Assembly: GCA_004321905.1 (NCBI GenBank)
Contig: SCQF01000039.1
Coordinates: forward strand, 1 to 64,000
Direction: 5' to 3'
DNA from: Verrucomicrobiota bacterium
GTDB lineage: Bacteria; Verrucomicrobiota; Kiritimatiellia; CAIQIC01
Length of the DNA stretch: 64,000 nt
Part shown: positions 17,685 through 26,702 of the stretch, in pieces
Layout of the letters: each line of letters opens with the position of its first letter
Position numbering within the stretch: position 1 is the first letter of the stretch
Position numbers and translations under genes: made by a program
Notes under the pieces: generated by a model
What the model was told of the DNA's origin: nothing
The model's database searches: none
Seen by the model: only the letters and a program-made list of their open reading frames with translations

Positions 17685-18383
17685 TCAATTTGATTTTTCG
17701 AGGCGCACCTCTTTGACCATGAGATCGCCCTCTTTGCCGCCAAGCGCCACGATATGCACCGACAAAAACTCCACGGAGTTCCACATGGTCTGGCCCAAGG
17801 TGCTGACTTTCCCCTTGGTGGCGATGATTTTGTTGTCCGGCACAGTCACCGATGCTTCCGCCCAATCTCTTTTGGCGCCACCAAACGAGCCGCCTAGCGC
17901 TGAAGCGTTCGTGGGCTTGGTGAAGTAAAGTAGTGTGGAATCATAACACCTCCGCAATTCCGCCAACGCGGGAGCGGGATGCGGCTTGATGCCGGGCTTC
18001 CATTTATAGCCATAAACCAGAATGCGGCAATTCGGGCCGGTGGTTTTGACCACCGCCGTAAGTCTGGCTTTTTCCGGCGGTTTGATGGGCACGGGATCAC
18101 TATCCACCTTGATACCCATGGCGACCGCCGACGCCAATTCGTAAAAGGTGCCATGCAACTTCAGCACCTTCGGCTTGCCTTCTGCCTCCGCCGCCACGGA
18201 AACGAGATTGTGGTTGTTAGTATACCAACCTTCGCCGGGCAGATCATATTTGTAGCGCCAGCCTTCAAGCCCTTGCGCGAAGTTTCCATTCTTGAGCAGA
18301 TTACTGTTGGTCGTCGCCGCGGTGACACACACCAACACCGCCAACCCACCGCCAACACGGATCAAAATATTTTTCATACGCAT
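17685..18383 (-). CDS. Exported protein with carbohydrate-binding-like fold
   Basis: A 232-residue protein with a signal peptide (VGGGLAVLVCVTAAT). The opening NLLKNGNFAQGLEGW is typical of the first strand of galactose-binding-like jelly-roll domains (CBM families). The remainder is beta-rich and ends in KEVRLEKS, the usual final strand of such folds. It lies between the VWA gene and the DUF4175-like gene of the MoxR operon. An alternative ATG is two codons in. Ligand unknown; the fold call is by pattern only. Confidence 0.55.
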   Translation of the reverse strand: MRMKNILIRVGGGLAVLVCVTAATTNSNLLKNGNFAQGLEGWRYKYDLPGEGWYTNNHNLVSVAAEAEGKPKVLKLHGTFYELASAVAMGIKVDSDPVPIKPPEKARLTAVVKTTGPNCRILVYGYKWKPGIKPHPAPALAELRRCYDSTLLYFTKPTNASALGGSFGGAKRDWAEASVTVPDNKIIATKGKVSTLGQTMWNSVEFLSVHIVALGGKEGDLMVKEVRLEKSN

Positions 18384-18402
18384 TCTTTTTCTTCAGCCCG
18401 CC

Positions 18403-20613
18403 TTACGTCAGATTCCGCCAACGCCTGAGTGACCACTCTACCACAAGCAGCGCGATCAGGGCAGCCAGAAAAGCCCAGTGATTCCAGAGCGACCGGTAGA
18501 TCACGCGCTGTTCTTCCGTCGGCATAAAATGCAAAGCAGCAAGCATCGGGCCAAGTTCGTTAAATTCGCAAAACTTTCCGCCGCTGACGCGCGCCAGTGC
18601 CTGGAGCGCGGCCACATTCATGGGCCTCGGCATCGTCTCCGGCGTGTAGGGCCGCACATACACCGGATAGGGCGGCGACTCGATCGTCAGCCCCGCCAAT
18701 TCCGTCCGCGCCACCGCTTGATAGAGACCCGGCTCTTCCGCGCGCAATTCCGCCACAAAGCCCGGCAATTGCTTACCGGTGCCCGTGGTGATGGTCTGCG
18801 TTTTCATGCTAAACGGCAATTTGCGCCCCGCCGGCGTGGTGATTTCGCACGTCACCGGCGCGGTGCCGACCGGTTCACCGCCACGCGCCGTCAACCGCGC
18901 GCTGAATTGCAGCCTGTCACCCAGATACGGATGCTCGGTGTTGGCATAGAGCTCGATGGCAAAACGCTCCAACACCTGCTGCTCCGGCACCAGCGACTGC
19001 ACCAACTGATTCCAGAAACGCGTATAGGACTTGCTCTGCAACGGATCCATGGACCAACGCCACAGCGAATCGCTCAAGATCGCCACCACGCGGCCCTGCC
19101 CGTAACGTTGCTCGATCACCAGCGGCAGCGGCCCTTCGGCGGTCTTGGCGGTCACGAGCACCTGCGCGCCCGCACTGGGCCGGCTGCCGGGATACACCGA
19201 GAGCACCGGCGGCATGGCGAACTCGCCTTCATCCTTGCGCTGAAACGCGGGATGCACCAAACCTTCCGGCGTCACCGTGACCGGGAACTTGCCTTCCATG
19301 ACGGGGCGGTGGCCGGCGCGGCTGATCGGCAAAATTTTCCTGAGCGGGCTGGCGTCGAAACCGTCGCGGCCCCACGCGCGCGCGCCGCCGAGCAACACGA
19401 GGCTGCCGCCGGCCTCCACATACTTCACCAACTCGTCGAGCTGCGCCGCCGGCAGCATCGTGGCTTCCAAGTCGCCCAGCGTGATGACCTTGTAGGTCGC
19501 AAGCGGCAACTGCGTCCAATCCGTCGTGCTCGCCTGCTCGCGTCCGAACGTCAGCCAGCGCTTGCCGGAGCGGATGAACGCCAGCGCCGAGACCGTCTGG
19601 TTGTCGTTCAGCAGCCGGTTGAGGAATTTGAATTCCCAACGCGGCACATCTTCGAGGTAAAGCAGCCGGTTCTTCGCGTCAATCACCTGCACCGTAAGCC
19701 GCTGGAGATTATCGTTGGTGTGCGTCTCGCCCCGGAGCGGCGGAATACGCACCTCATAGGCGAAGTTGCCGACCACCGGATGGCGCACCGTGAATTTGAC
19801 CTCGCGCCGCCCACCCTCGTCCGGCAACTGCGCCGGAATTTCTTCCAACAGCGCATCGTTTTCAAAAAGCTGGACGCGCACCGGCTGGTTCTCCGTGCTG
19901 ATCCCCTCGACCACCGCCTTCAATTCCGCATCCCAACCCACCACCACGCGCCGCGGCGTATCAATCATATCCACACGCACATCCGGCTCAACTTTCCATG
20001 CCGCCGCCGGCTCCAGCCGCGCGGAATAAATCGGACACGGCCAACTTGCCGCCGTCCACTCGTCGCGCGCTTCACGCGTATCGAGGCCATCGGTGAGCAA
20101 GAGCAGCCCGCCGACCGGCTGCCCACGATAGCGATCGGTCAGCGCGCGCAACGTCTCGCGCACCAGCGTCGCCGTGCCCGTCGGTGCCAGCGCCACCGCT
20201 TCTTGCGCCGTGACGTGCTGACCAAGCTCCTGCGCGAACGGATAAATTTCCACGTCGCACTGTTTTTCCACCGCCGCCAGCCACGGCTGGAGCAAGAGTT
20301 CCTTCGCCTGCTTCCAGCGCGGCGGCAAATTCGTGTTCGGTGTCAGACTCATGCTCCGCGAGGTGTCCAGCGCCACCAGAAAATGCGGACGGAGCACCTC
20401 GGTAACCGCGTACTTTTGCGTGGGGATGAGCAAGCACCAACCGAGGACGAGGAAGAAGAACGCGCGGATCGGCCAGAGGAAGAACGCCGCTTTTTCGCCG
20501 GGCAAAAACCGCCAGAAAAAGAATACGCCTAGCGCCAACACCAACGCCACGGCAGCGATTATCGCCCCGAGCGGCGCCGCGTGTTCATAGAAAATCTCCA
20601 CAGGCATCGCCAT
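18403..20613 (-). CDS. VWA-domain membrane protein (BatA/BatB-like), head of MoxR operon
   Basis: A 736-residue protein. Two N-terminal transmembrane segments (about 15-35 and 45-65) precede a von Willebrand A domain with a complete MIDAS (DTSRS, then a Thr, then TDGLDT). A region resembling glutamine-amidotransferase-like domains follows (VEAGGSLVLLGGARAWG, YGQGRVVAILSD), then further beta domains and a C-terminal transmembrane segment (WAFLAALIALLVVEW). VWA proteins are the expected clients of MoxR ATPases. The start is directly adjacent to a palindrome copy, whose GGAA may serve as the ribosome site. A second ATG lies two codons downstream. Confidence 0.8.
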   Translation of the reverse strand: MAMPVEIFYEHAAPLGAIIAAVALVLALGVFFFWRFLPGEKAAFFLWPIRAFFFLVLGWCLLIPTQKYAVTEVLRPHFLVALDTSRSMSLTPNTNLPPRWKQAKELLLQPWLAAVEKQCDVEIYPFAQELGQHVTAQEAVALAPTGTATLVRETLRALTDRYRGQPVGGLLLLTDGLDTREARDEWTAASWPCPIYSARLEPAAAWKVEPDVRVDMIDTPRRVVVGWDAELKAVVEGISTENQPVRVQLFENDALLEEIPAQLPDEGGRREVKFTVRHPVVGNFAYEVRIPPLRGETHTNDNLQRLTVQVIDAKNRLLYLEDVPRWEFKFLNRLLNDNQTVSALAFIRSGKRWLTFGREQASTTDWTQLPLATYKVITLGDLEATMLPAAQLDELVKYVEAGGSLVLLGGARAWGRDGFDASPLRKILPISRAGHRPVMEGKFPVTVTPEGLVHPAFQRKDEGEFAMPPVLSVYPGSRPSAGAQVLVTAKTAEGPLPLVIEQRYGQGRVVAILSDSLWRWSMDPLQSKSYTRFWNQLVQSLVPEQQVLERFAIELYANTEHPYLGDRLQFSARLTARGGEPVGTAPVTCEITTPAGRKLPFSMKTQTITTGTGKQLPGFVAELRAEEPGLYQAVARTELAGLTIESPPYPVYVRPYTPETMPRPMNVAALQALARVSGGKFCEFNELGPMLAALHFMPTEEQRVIYRSLWNHWAFLAALIALLVVEWSLRRWRNLT

Positions 20614-20614
20614 G

Positions 20615-20661
20615 TTCCAATCTTGGAAACGACAACTACCCGATTTTCCAAACCTTGGAAA
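20615..20661. repeat. Paired palindromes at the start codon of the VWA operon
   Basis: A shorter copy TTCCAATCTTGGAA (20615-20628) and a longer copy TTTTCCAAACCTTGGAAA (20644-20661), centres about 31.5 bp apart. The first copy ends one to two bases before the VWA start codon. Confidence 0.85.
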
Positions 20662-20762
20662 GAGCTTTCCACTATATATTTCAGGTAAAAGGTCCGCTTG
20701 ACTTTTTTTGGCGGGTGACCTAGAGCTCGCGCGGGGACGTGGATTTTCAAGTGAGGTTGACG

Positions 20763-21061
20763 ATGCAAGTGAGACAGGGATGGTTGCGGGGGAGTTTGAT
20801 GTTGGCCCTTATCGGCTGGTGCGTGAGCGCGCAGCCAGTCATGGCGCGCTATGTTGTGCTCCACTCATTCGCCAACGGCAGCGGCGATGGCGCCAGTCCG
20901 GTCGGGTCCCTGACGCTTTCGGGCTCCACGCTCTACGGCATGCCGGCCTCGGGCGGCTGGCGGGCATCTGGGATTTAGACGCGGATGGCCAACCCGCCGC
21001 GTGGCATCCCATCACCGGCTCGATACCCGGTTGGATCTTGCGCGGCATAGATCAGCCATAG
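20763..21061 (+). pseudogene. Deletion remnant of a GloVer/VCBS-like secreted repeat protein
   Basis: The reading frame starts at 20763 with GAGG upstream, a signal peptide (LMLALIGWCVSAQPVMA) and the opening of a GloVer-type tandem-repeat protein (VLHSFANGSGDGASP...LYGMPASGG). It stops at 20978. In the next frame the sequence continues as LAGIWDLDADGQP...GWILRGIDQP and stops at 21061. That segment matches the C-terminus of the adjacent large protein (LAGLWDLDANGQP-type, GWIMRGIDQP). The two parts join at GGCGGC, so a large internal deletion has fused the N- and C-termini out of frame. A protein of 71 residues could still be made. Confidence 0.65.
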
Positions 21062-21153
21062 ACTGGTTTACCCGCAGCCGTGGAGGTTAAAAGTGGATTT
21101 GCATAGTGTGTGCGAACTTGCAGTGATGAAGGCCTCCAACTAGGATGTGTCCC

Positions 21154-24100
21154 ATGAAAAATTTCAATCGGTGTGTGTCCTTTTTCGGTATTTGCGGTAC
21201 GCTGATGAGTAGCTGGGCTACAGTCCCGCCGCAACCGCCGAGCCTCGCGGTATCCAACGTCACGATCGTCGCCGGCGAAACGTTCACGCTGCCGCTGGAC
21301 GGCAACGATCCCGGCGGATTGCCCTTGACCTTTTCGGTCGTCTCCAACGGGGTGAGCGGCCTGACGCCCCGACTGGTCACCACCAACCGCACGTTGCACC
21401 TCAACGTCAGCGTCGGTGTGACGACCAACGGCGACCTGATGTTGGAGTTGTTTGAGCATCTCACACCCAAAACCACCGCCCGCATCATCAGCCTGGTCAA
21501 CAGTAATTTCTACAATGGCTTGACCTTTCATCGAATAGTCCAAGACTTCGTGGCGCAGGGCGGCGACCCCCATGGCGACGGCACCGGCGGCAGCGGCGTA
21601 ACCTTCGATGACGAATTCGTATCCGGCCTGACGTTCCAAGGCTTTGGTCAGTTGGCGATGGCGAACTCCGGCTTCGTGACCGGCAGCGCACCCTTGGGCC
21701 GCGACAACAACGATGCGCAATTTTTCATCACCGCGCCGAACCTCGCGGTGGGCGGCAGCGCAACACCGCCCCGGCATCTGAATTACCGGCATACGATCTT
21801 CGGTCAGTTGACTCACGGTTTCGATATCTTCGGCCAACTCATGGCCACACCGGTGGACGCCAATAATCACCCGCTGGACAACGTCGTGATCAATTCAGCC
21901 ACCATCATCACCAACCGACAGGCAACCGTGCTCTATTTGACGGCACCGACCAACGCCGTTGGCCCTGCGCCCGTTACGGTGCAAGCGCAGAACAGCGACG
22001 GCCTCTCCACGCAGGTTACCTTTCAAGTCACGGTGGTGGCCAACACCGTCAACAACCCACCTTTTTTTAATCCAATGCCCGCTGCGTTGGTGGTCACGCA
22101 AGGTATGGCAATCAACTTCCCCTTTGGGGCGTGGGATGACAACGGCGATTCCATGTCGTTAGGCCTGTGGAATGCTAATACCGGGAATATGATAACCAAT
22201 GTTTTTGCCTCCTATAACCCCACCAGCGGACTACTAACCTTGGCGCCTGTTTCCGACTTTCTCGGACGGGTGGAGCTGCTGTTTGGCGTCTGGGACGCCT
22301 ATGACCACAATGGTAACAGCACCAGCGGCGCGGCGGGTGACATTCAGGAATATGATTCGCAGCGTATCGCGTTCACCGTGGTCCGATCCAACCTTGTCAC
22401 CATCACGACGACGGCCAATCCGACGAATGGCGGCAGCGTGAGCGGTGGCGGTGAATATATTATTGGCAATACTATTGCATTGACGGCGACGGCGACGAAC
22501 GGCTGGGTGTTCACGAACTGGAACGACGGTAACACCAACAACCCGCGCACGGTCATAGCGGCGGCCGGCGGCGCGAGCTATACCGCCAACTTTGCGGTGG
22601 CGGCCACGATCACCGCCCTGCCCGGTGTGGCGGGACAGGGGACGGTTTTTGGTAACGGCGTCCATGCCTTGGGATCATCGGTTCCCTTGTTTGCCAGTGG
22701 CAGCATGGGCTGGAAGTTTACGAACTGGAGCGACGGCAACACCAACAACCCGCGCACGGTCGTGGCCAGCAACAGCACCTATACCGCAAACTTTGCCAGT
22801 GCCCAGCTGGCGGTATTACTCCAAGCAGGCAACGGCGGCATGGCGGGCTTGTGGACACTGGGCACGAATTATCTGCCGGCGACGTGGGCGACCGTGACCG
22901 GGCCGCTGGGCGCGAGCTGGGTGCTCCGCGCCATAGACCAGAACCGCATCCTGCTCCAACAGGGTGATGGTGGCCAAATGACGCTGTGGAACTTGGATGC
23001 CAACGGCACGCCCGTGAGCAGCGCCACCATCAGCGCCGCCCTCCCCGGCTGGATCGCCCGCGATCTGGATGGTAATCGTGTGTTGCTCCAAAATGGTGAT
23101 GGCGGCATGATCGGTATCTGGACGCTCGGCACCAACAACACGCCGATCGCCTGGTCATCGGTGAATGGCGCCGTGCCCAATCTGATCGCCCGCGCCCTGT
23201 GTGGCACCCGCCTCTTGCTGCAATTCGGCACCACCGCTTCGATGGGCTATTGGACACTCAACGGCAATAATGCCATCACCGCGTGGACGCCGCTCACCTC
23301 GGGCCTGCCGGCCGGCTGGATTCCGCGCTCCATGACCGACAACTATATTCTGCTCCAACAAGGCGATGGCGGCACCACCGCCCTGTGGGATCTGGACGGC
23401 AACGGCCAGCCGGTCGCTTTGCATACCATCAACGGCCCGCTCGCGGGCTGGATCATGCGTGGCATGGATCAGACGTTCCTCACCACACTCACCGTCGCCT
23501 CCAGCACGAATCTCGGCGGTGCGGTGACCGGCGGCGGCACATATTCCGCCGGTGCCAGTGTCACCTTAACAGCGACCGCCTCCAATGGCTGGATATTCAC
23601 CGGGTGGAATGACGGCCTGACGAACAACCCACGCAGGATAACGGTCGCTGCCGACGGCGGCACGTACACCGCCAACTTCGCACCGGGCGTAATCGTAACG
23701 CTGCAAGGCAACCCAGCCAGCGGCGGCGCCTTGACCGGCGCGGGCACCTACGGGGCCGGAACGTTGGTAGCGCTGAGCGCTCAACCGAACCTCGGCTGGA
23801 AATTTGCAAACTGGAGCGACGGCGACACGAACCAGACCCGCCAGATCACGCTGGAGGCGACGAGCACCAACCTGACGGCGAACTTCAGCTCGGCTCCGAT
23901 GTCGGTGCTTTTACAGGCCGGCGATGGCGGCATGGCGGGCCTCTGGGGCTTGGGTACCAACTACCAGCCCGAGACGTGGACAACCGTCACGGGAGCGCTG
24001 GGTAACGGCTGGGTGTTGCGCGCGTTGCACCAAAACCGTGCGCTCTTGCAACAGGGCGTGGGGGGCAAGATCGAGCTATGGGACCTCGGCACCAACGGCG

Positions 24101-24570
24101 CACCGGTCACGAAGTGGCCGGTCAGCGCCGCTCTCCCCGGCTGGATCGCCCGCGATCTGGATGGCAATCGCATTCTGCTCCAAGCCGGCGACGGCGGCCT
24201 AATCGGCCTCTGGACGCTCAGCACCAACAACACCCCGGCCACGTGGATGACGTTGAACGGCGCGGTGCCCGGCCTCGTTGCGCGTTCGTTGTCTGGCACC
24301 CGTATCTTGGTGCAATTCGGCGGCGGCACGTTGATGGGCTACTGGACGCTCAACGGCAGCAACGCCATCACCGCGTGGACGCAGATCAACTCCGGCCTGC
24401 CGGCGGGCTGGGTGTTGCGCTCGATGACTGATCGTTACATCTTGCTCCAAGCCGGTGACGGCGGCATGGCGGGGTTGTGGGACTTGGACGCGAACGGCCA
24501 ACCGATCGCCTGGCATGTGGTCAGCGGTCCCCTGCCCGGCTGGATCATGCGCGGGATTGATCAGCCCTAG
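21154..24570 (+). CDS. Secreted cyclophilin-type protein with two five-unit repeat blocks
   Basis: About 1138 residues with an N-terminal signal. Residues about 85-260 are a cyclophilin-type peptidyl-prolyl isomerase domain (TFHRIVQDFVAQGGDP with the catalytic Arg, QLAMAN, DNNDAQFFIT). Ig-like segments follow, then InlB/bacterial-type repeats (GWVFTNWNDGNTNNPRT). Two blocks of five units of about 44 residues come next (LLQxGDGGxxxLWxLxxN, then LPGWxxRxxDxNR), separated by two more InlB-type repeats. The units resemble VCBS/FG-GAP propeller blades. The start at 21154 has AGGA nine bases upstream. Likely extracellular adhesion or binding; isomerase activity is plausible because key residues are present. 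Confidence 0.75.
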   Translation: MKNFNRCVSFFGICGTLMSSWATVPPQPPSLAVSNVTIVAGETFTLPLDGNDPGGLPLTFSVVSNGVSGLTPRLVTTNRTLHLNVSVGVTTNGDLMLELFEHLTPKTTARIISLVNSNFYNGLTFHRIVQDFVAQGGDPHGDGTGGSGVTFDDEFVSGLTFQGFGQLAMANSGFVTGSAPLGRDNNDAQFFITAPNLAVGGSATPPRHLNYRHTIFGQLTHGFDIFGQLMATPVDANNHPLDNVVINSATIITNRQATVLYLTAPTNAVGPAPVTVQAQNSDGLSTQVTFQVTVVANTVNNPPFFNPMPAALVVTQGMAINFPFGAWDDNGDSMSLGLWNANTGNMITNVFASYNPTSGLLTLAPVSDFLGRVELLFGVWDAYDHNGNSTSGAAGDIQEYDSQRIAFTVVRSNLVTITTTANPTNGGSVSGGGEYIIGNTIALTATATNGWVFTNWNDGNTNNPRTVIAAAGGASYTANFAVAATITALPGVAGQGTVFGNGVHALGSSVPLFASGSMGWKFTNWSDGNTNNPRTVVASNSTYTANFASAQLAVLLQAGNGGMAGLWTLGTNYLPATWATVTGPLGASWVLRAIDQNRILLQQGDGGQMTLWNLDANGTPVSSATISAALPGWIARDLDGNRVLLQNGDGGMIGIWTLGTNNTPIAWSSVNGAVPNLIARALCGTRLLLQFGTTASMGYWTLNGNNAITAWTPLTSGLPAGWIPRSMTDNYILLQQGDGGTTALWDLDGNGQPVALHTINGPLAGWIMRGMDQTFLTTLTVASSTNLGGAVTGGGTYSAGASVTLTATASNGWIFTGWNDGLTNNPRRITVAADGGTYTANFAPGVIVTLQGNPASGGALTGAGTYGAGTLVALSAQPNLGWKFANWSDGDTNQTRQITLEATSTNLTANFSSAPMSVLLQAGDGGMAGLWGLGTNYQPETWTTVTGALGNGWVLRALHQNRALLQQGVGGKIELWDLGTNGAPVTKWPVSAALPGWIARDLDGNRILLQAGDGGLIGLWTLSTNNTPATWMTLNGAVPGLVARSLSGTRILVQFGGGTLMGYWTLNGSNAITAWTQINSGLPAGWVLRSMTDRYILLQAGDGGMAGLWDLDANGQPIAWHVVSGPLPGWIMRGIDQP

Positions 24571-24616
24571 CCCGGCTTGTTCACGAACGAAACACTGGTG
24601 AGGTTCCGCGCACACC

Positions 24617-25543
24617 ATGAAAACCATTACGCTCGGTAAAAGTTCTCTGCCATCGTCACGCCTCGCCTACGGTTGCTGGCGCATCGCGGAAACGGAAGAT
24701 GCGGGTCGCACCACCGGCCGCGCCGCGATCCTCGCGGCGATTGAGGCTGGTTATACGCTCTTCGATCACGCCGATATCTATGGCAAAAGCCGCGCTGAAG
24801 CCGCGTTCGGTGCGGTACTGCGCGAAACGCCGGCGCTCCGCCAGCAGATGCTCATCGCCACGAAATGCGGCATTCGCTTCGCGGGCGAGCCGACGCCCGA
24901 TGCGCCGTTCCGCTATGATTTTTCCGCCGAGCACATCATCCGTGCCTGCGAAGGTTCGCTGCGGCGACTGGCGGTGGAGACCATTGACCTCTATCAACTG
25001 CACCGCCCCGACTGGCTGATGGATCCGCACGAAGTCGTCGCTGCATTCGAGCAACTCCGGCGGCAGGGCAAAGTCCGCGAGTTTGGCGTCAGCAATTTCC
25101 AGCCCTCGCAAGTGGCGCTGCTGCAAAAAGCCTGTCCGTTTCCGCTGGTGGTCAACCAAGTGGAGGTCAGCCTCGCCCATCTGGATTGCTTTCAGGACGG
25201 CACGCTCGATCAATGCCAAGCCGAACAAATTACGCCGCTCGCGTGGAGTCCGTTGGCGGGCGGTAAACTGGCCGAGGGCGCGCGCCGGTTATTGCCGTGG
25301 CAGGAAAACTACCGCGTGGATGCGATCGTGACCGAACTGGATGCACAGGCGCAGAGCTTCGGCGTCGCGCGCGGCACGCTGGCGTTGGCGTGGCTGCTGA
25401 AACATCCCGCTGGAATTGTGCCGATTGTCGGCTCGACCCAGCCGGAAAAAATCCGCGCCGCCACGCAAGCCGACCAGCTCCATCTTTCCCGCGAGCAATG
25501 GTACCGCCTGCTGGAAGCCGCGCGCGGCGAACGCCTGCCTTGA
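24617..25543 (+). CDS. Aldo/keto reductase
   Basis: A 308-residue TIM-barrel NAD(P)H-dependent oxidoreductase. The catalytic tetrad is visible: Asp in FDHADIYG, the Tyr of the same motif, Lys in IATKCGI and His in YQLHRPD. The NADPH-binding C-terminal part carries IVPIVGSTQPEKI. It is close to YdhF-like reductases by pattern. It reduces small aldehydes or ketones in the cytoplasm; the substrate is unknown. It lies 46 bp after the repeat protein and before rpsT, which has its own promoter. Confidence 0.85.
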   Translation: MKTITLGKSSLPSSRLAYGCWRIAETEDAGRTTGRAAILAAIEAGYTLFDHADIYGKSRAEAAFGAVLRETPALRQQMLIATKCGIRFAGEPTPDAPFRYDFSAEHIIRACEGSLRRLAVETIDLYQLHRPDWLMDPHEVVAAFEQLRRQGKVREFGVSNFQPSQVALLQKACPFPLVVNQVEVSLAHLDCFQDGTLDQCQAEQITPLAWSPLAGGKLAEGARRLLPWQENYRVDAIVTELDAQAQSFGVARGTLALAWLLKHPAGIVPIVGSTQPEKIRAATQADQLHLSREQWYRLLEAARGERLP

Positions 25544-25574
25544 GGTCGCCAGACCGAAAACCCGTGGAAAGCGG

Positions 25575-25602
25575 TTGACATTCGGGCGGCGGCCCGTATC
25601 AT
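25575..25602 (+). promoter_or_regulatory. Sigma-70-type promoter of rpsT
   Basis: TTGACA (25575-25580), a 16-bp spacer and TATCAT (25597-25602) lie about 30 bp upstream of the rpsT start codon. TAGGAG serves as the ribosome site. Confidence 0.7.
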
Positions 25603-25633
25603 GTCGCCGCTTTTTTTACCGTAGGAGTAAACG

Positions 25634-25903
25634 ATGCCAAATATTGTAGGTGCAGCCAAACGAGCCCGTCAGGCGATCCGGCGAAACAACCGGAACGTCT
25701 CCGCGAAAACCGGCCTGAAGAGTCAGCGCGCCAAGTTGTTCGGCGCGGTGACGAAGCAAGATCAGCCGCAGAGCGTGGCCGAATACAAAGCCTATTGCGC
25801 GATGCTCGATAAGCTCGCCAAGCGCGGCATCATCACCAAGAACACCGCCGTCCGCCGCAAAACCCGCGCCGCCAATCGCGTCCGCGGTCTCGCTGCGAAG
25901 TAA
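25634..25903 (+). CDS. rpsT: 30S ribosomal protein S20
   Basis: An 89-residue, Lys/Arg-rich helical protein beginning MPNIVGAAKRARQ and ending in NRVRGLAAK, as in bacterial S20. It binds 16S rRNA during small-subunit assembly. It is monocistronic here, with a consensus-like promoter, a TAGGAG ribosome site and an intrinsic terminator 23 bp after the stop. Confidence 0.95.
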   Translation: MPNIVGAAKRARQAIRRNNRNVSAKTGLKSQRAKLFGAVTKQDQPQSVAEYKAYCAMLDKLAKRGIITKNTAVRRKTRAANRVRGLAAK

Positions 25904-25925
25904 ACGCGTTCCCCGCCGTTCTGAT

Positions 25926-25964
25926 CCGCCGCTCCCTTTTTCGGGACGCGGCGGTTTGTTTTTT
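25926..25964 (+). terminator. Intrinsic terminator of rpsT
   Basis: The stem CCGCCG...CGGCGG with an inner TCCC/GGGA pairing is followed by TTTGTTTTTT. The T-run then merges with a half palindrome of the TTTTCCAAGG family. Confidence 0.85.
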
Positions 25965-26102
25965 CCAAGGCTGCGGATTTTAAACTGAAGTGCAACCGCG
26001 GAGCGAAAAAAGGCGCACGGTCGTTGACCTTCGGCCGCATGGTGTTTGGACCAACAAACCACCAGCGGACGGAGGACGCCGAGGCGTTCCAGGCCTCTTA
26101 GC
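25965..26102. other. Gap with no recognisable gene
   Basis: Between the rpsT terminator and the decayed IS30 no reading frame with a recognisable product was seen. A truncated palindrome half (TTTTCCAAGGCT, 25961-25972) is the only clear element. Confidence 0.4.
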
Positions 26103-26400
26103 ATGGCTGAGCGACGCAACCTGGCGGTGTTACGGGAAAACGGCTGCAGCCTGCGGCTGAGCGGGGCGCTACTGGCGGGACGGAGCCATCGTGAGCCGAG
26201 TCACTAACCGCCGCATCCGCGGGATCACCACGATTGACGACCGCCCGGTTCACTAATGCTTCCCGAAAAACCGCGACTTCCGGACGATCACCGAGGCCGA
26301 GTTACGGTGGGTTGAAGGTCAACTCAACGCGCGGCCCCACAAACGCCATCACGACCAAGTCCCTAACGACCTCCGGTCTCATCGCCCTGTTGCCCTTTAG
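26103..26400 (+). pseudogene. Decayed IS30-family transposase
   Basis: Two conserved pieces of an IS30-type transposase remain. The N-terminal helix-turn-helix is seen in frame from 26103 (AERRNLAVLRENGCSLR...GRSH). After a one-base shift, VSRVTNRRIRGITTIDDRP recalls the linker before the catalytic domain. The C-terminal hallmark FPKNRDFRTITEAELRWVEGQ...ARPHK follows at 26260-26346, ending at 26400. Most of the DDE core is deleted and a TAA interrupts. Terminal inverted repeats were not identified. It lies just upstream of the FMN riboswitch. Confidence 0.6.
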
Positions 26401-26407
26401 CCTTGAA

Positions 26408-26455
26408 TCCCCAGCCCTGGAAAAGCCCACCGTCCGGTTTCCCAAGCCTTGGAAA
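26408..26455. repeat. Paired palindromes, first copy degenerate
   Basis: A degenerate copy CCCCAGCCCTGGAAAA (26409-26424) and a good copy TTTCCCAAGCCTTGGAAA (26438-26455), centres 32 bp apart, between the IS30 remnant and the riboswitch. Confidence 0.7.
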
Positions 26456-26515
26456 CCGCCCGTTTCCCGGCTTGCATTTTCCGGCGGGCGGGCTAGTCTT
26501 GGTGCCGACGAAGAT

Positions 26516-26677
26516 GTGTCTTCGGGGCAAGGTGCGTCCCGGCGGGAAAAATCGCCGGGGCAATTCCTGACCGGCGGTTTAGCCCGCGAGTCCTGACCCA
26601 ACGTTGGGACTGACACGGCGCTCCCGATGCGAATCGGGATCCGTGGCCGACAGTAAAGTCTGGATGGAAGAAGACAC
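26516..26677 (+). promoter_or_regulatory. FMN riboswitch (RFN element)
   Basis: The P1 helix GTGTCTTC (26516-26523) pairs with GAAGACAC (26670-26677). Between them lie the conserved RFN blocks: CGGGGCAAGGTG, GCAATTCCTGACCGGCGG, AGCCCGCGAG, then CCGACAGTAAAGTCTGGATGG. It senses flavin mononucleotide and controls the riboflavin operon downstream. Confidence 0.95.
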
Positions 26678-26702
26678 GTAACGCCGAGGTATGCGGCTGG
26701 GT

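Noticed and set aside
18478-20532. 684-codon open frame antisense to the VWA gene
   Set aside because: It mirrors codon bias of the minus-strand gene, has no recognisable domain and is rich in Arg/His, typical of shadow frames in GC-rich DNA.
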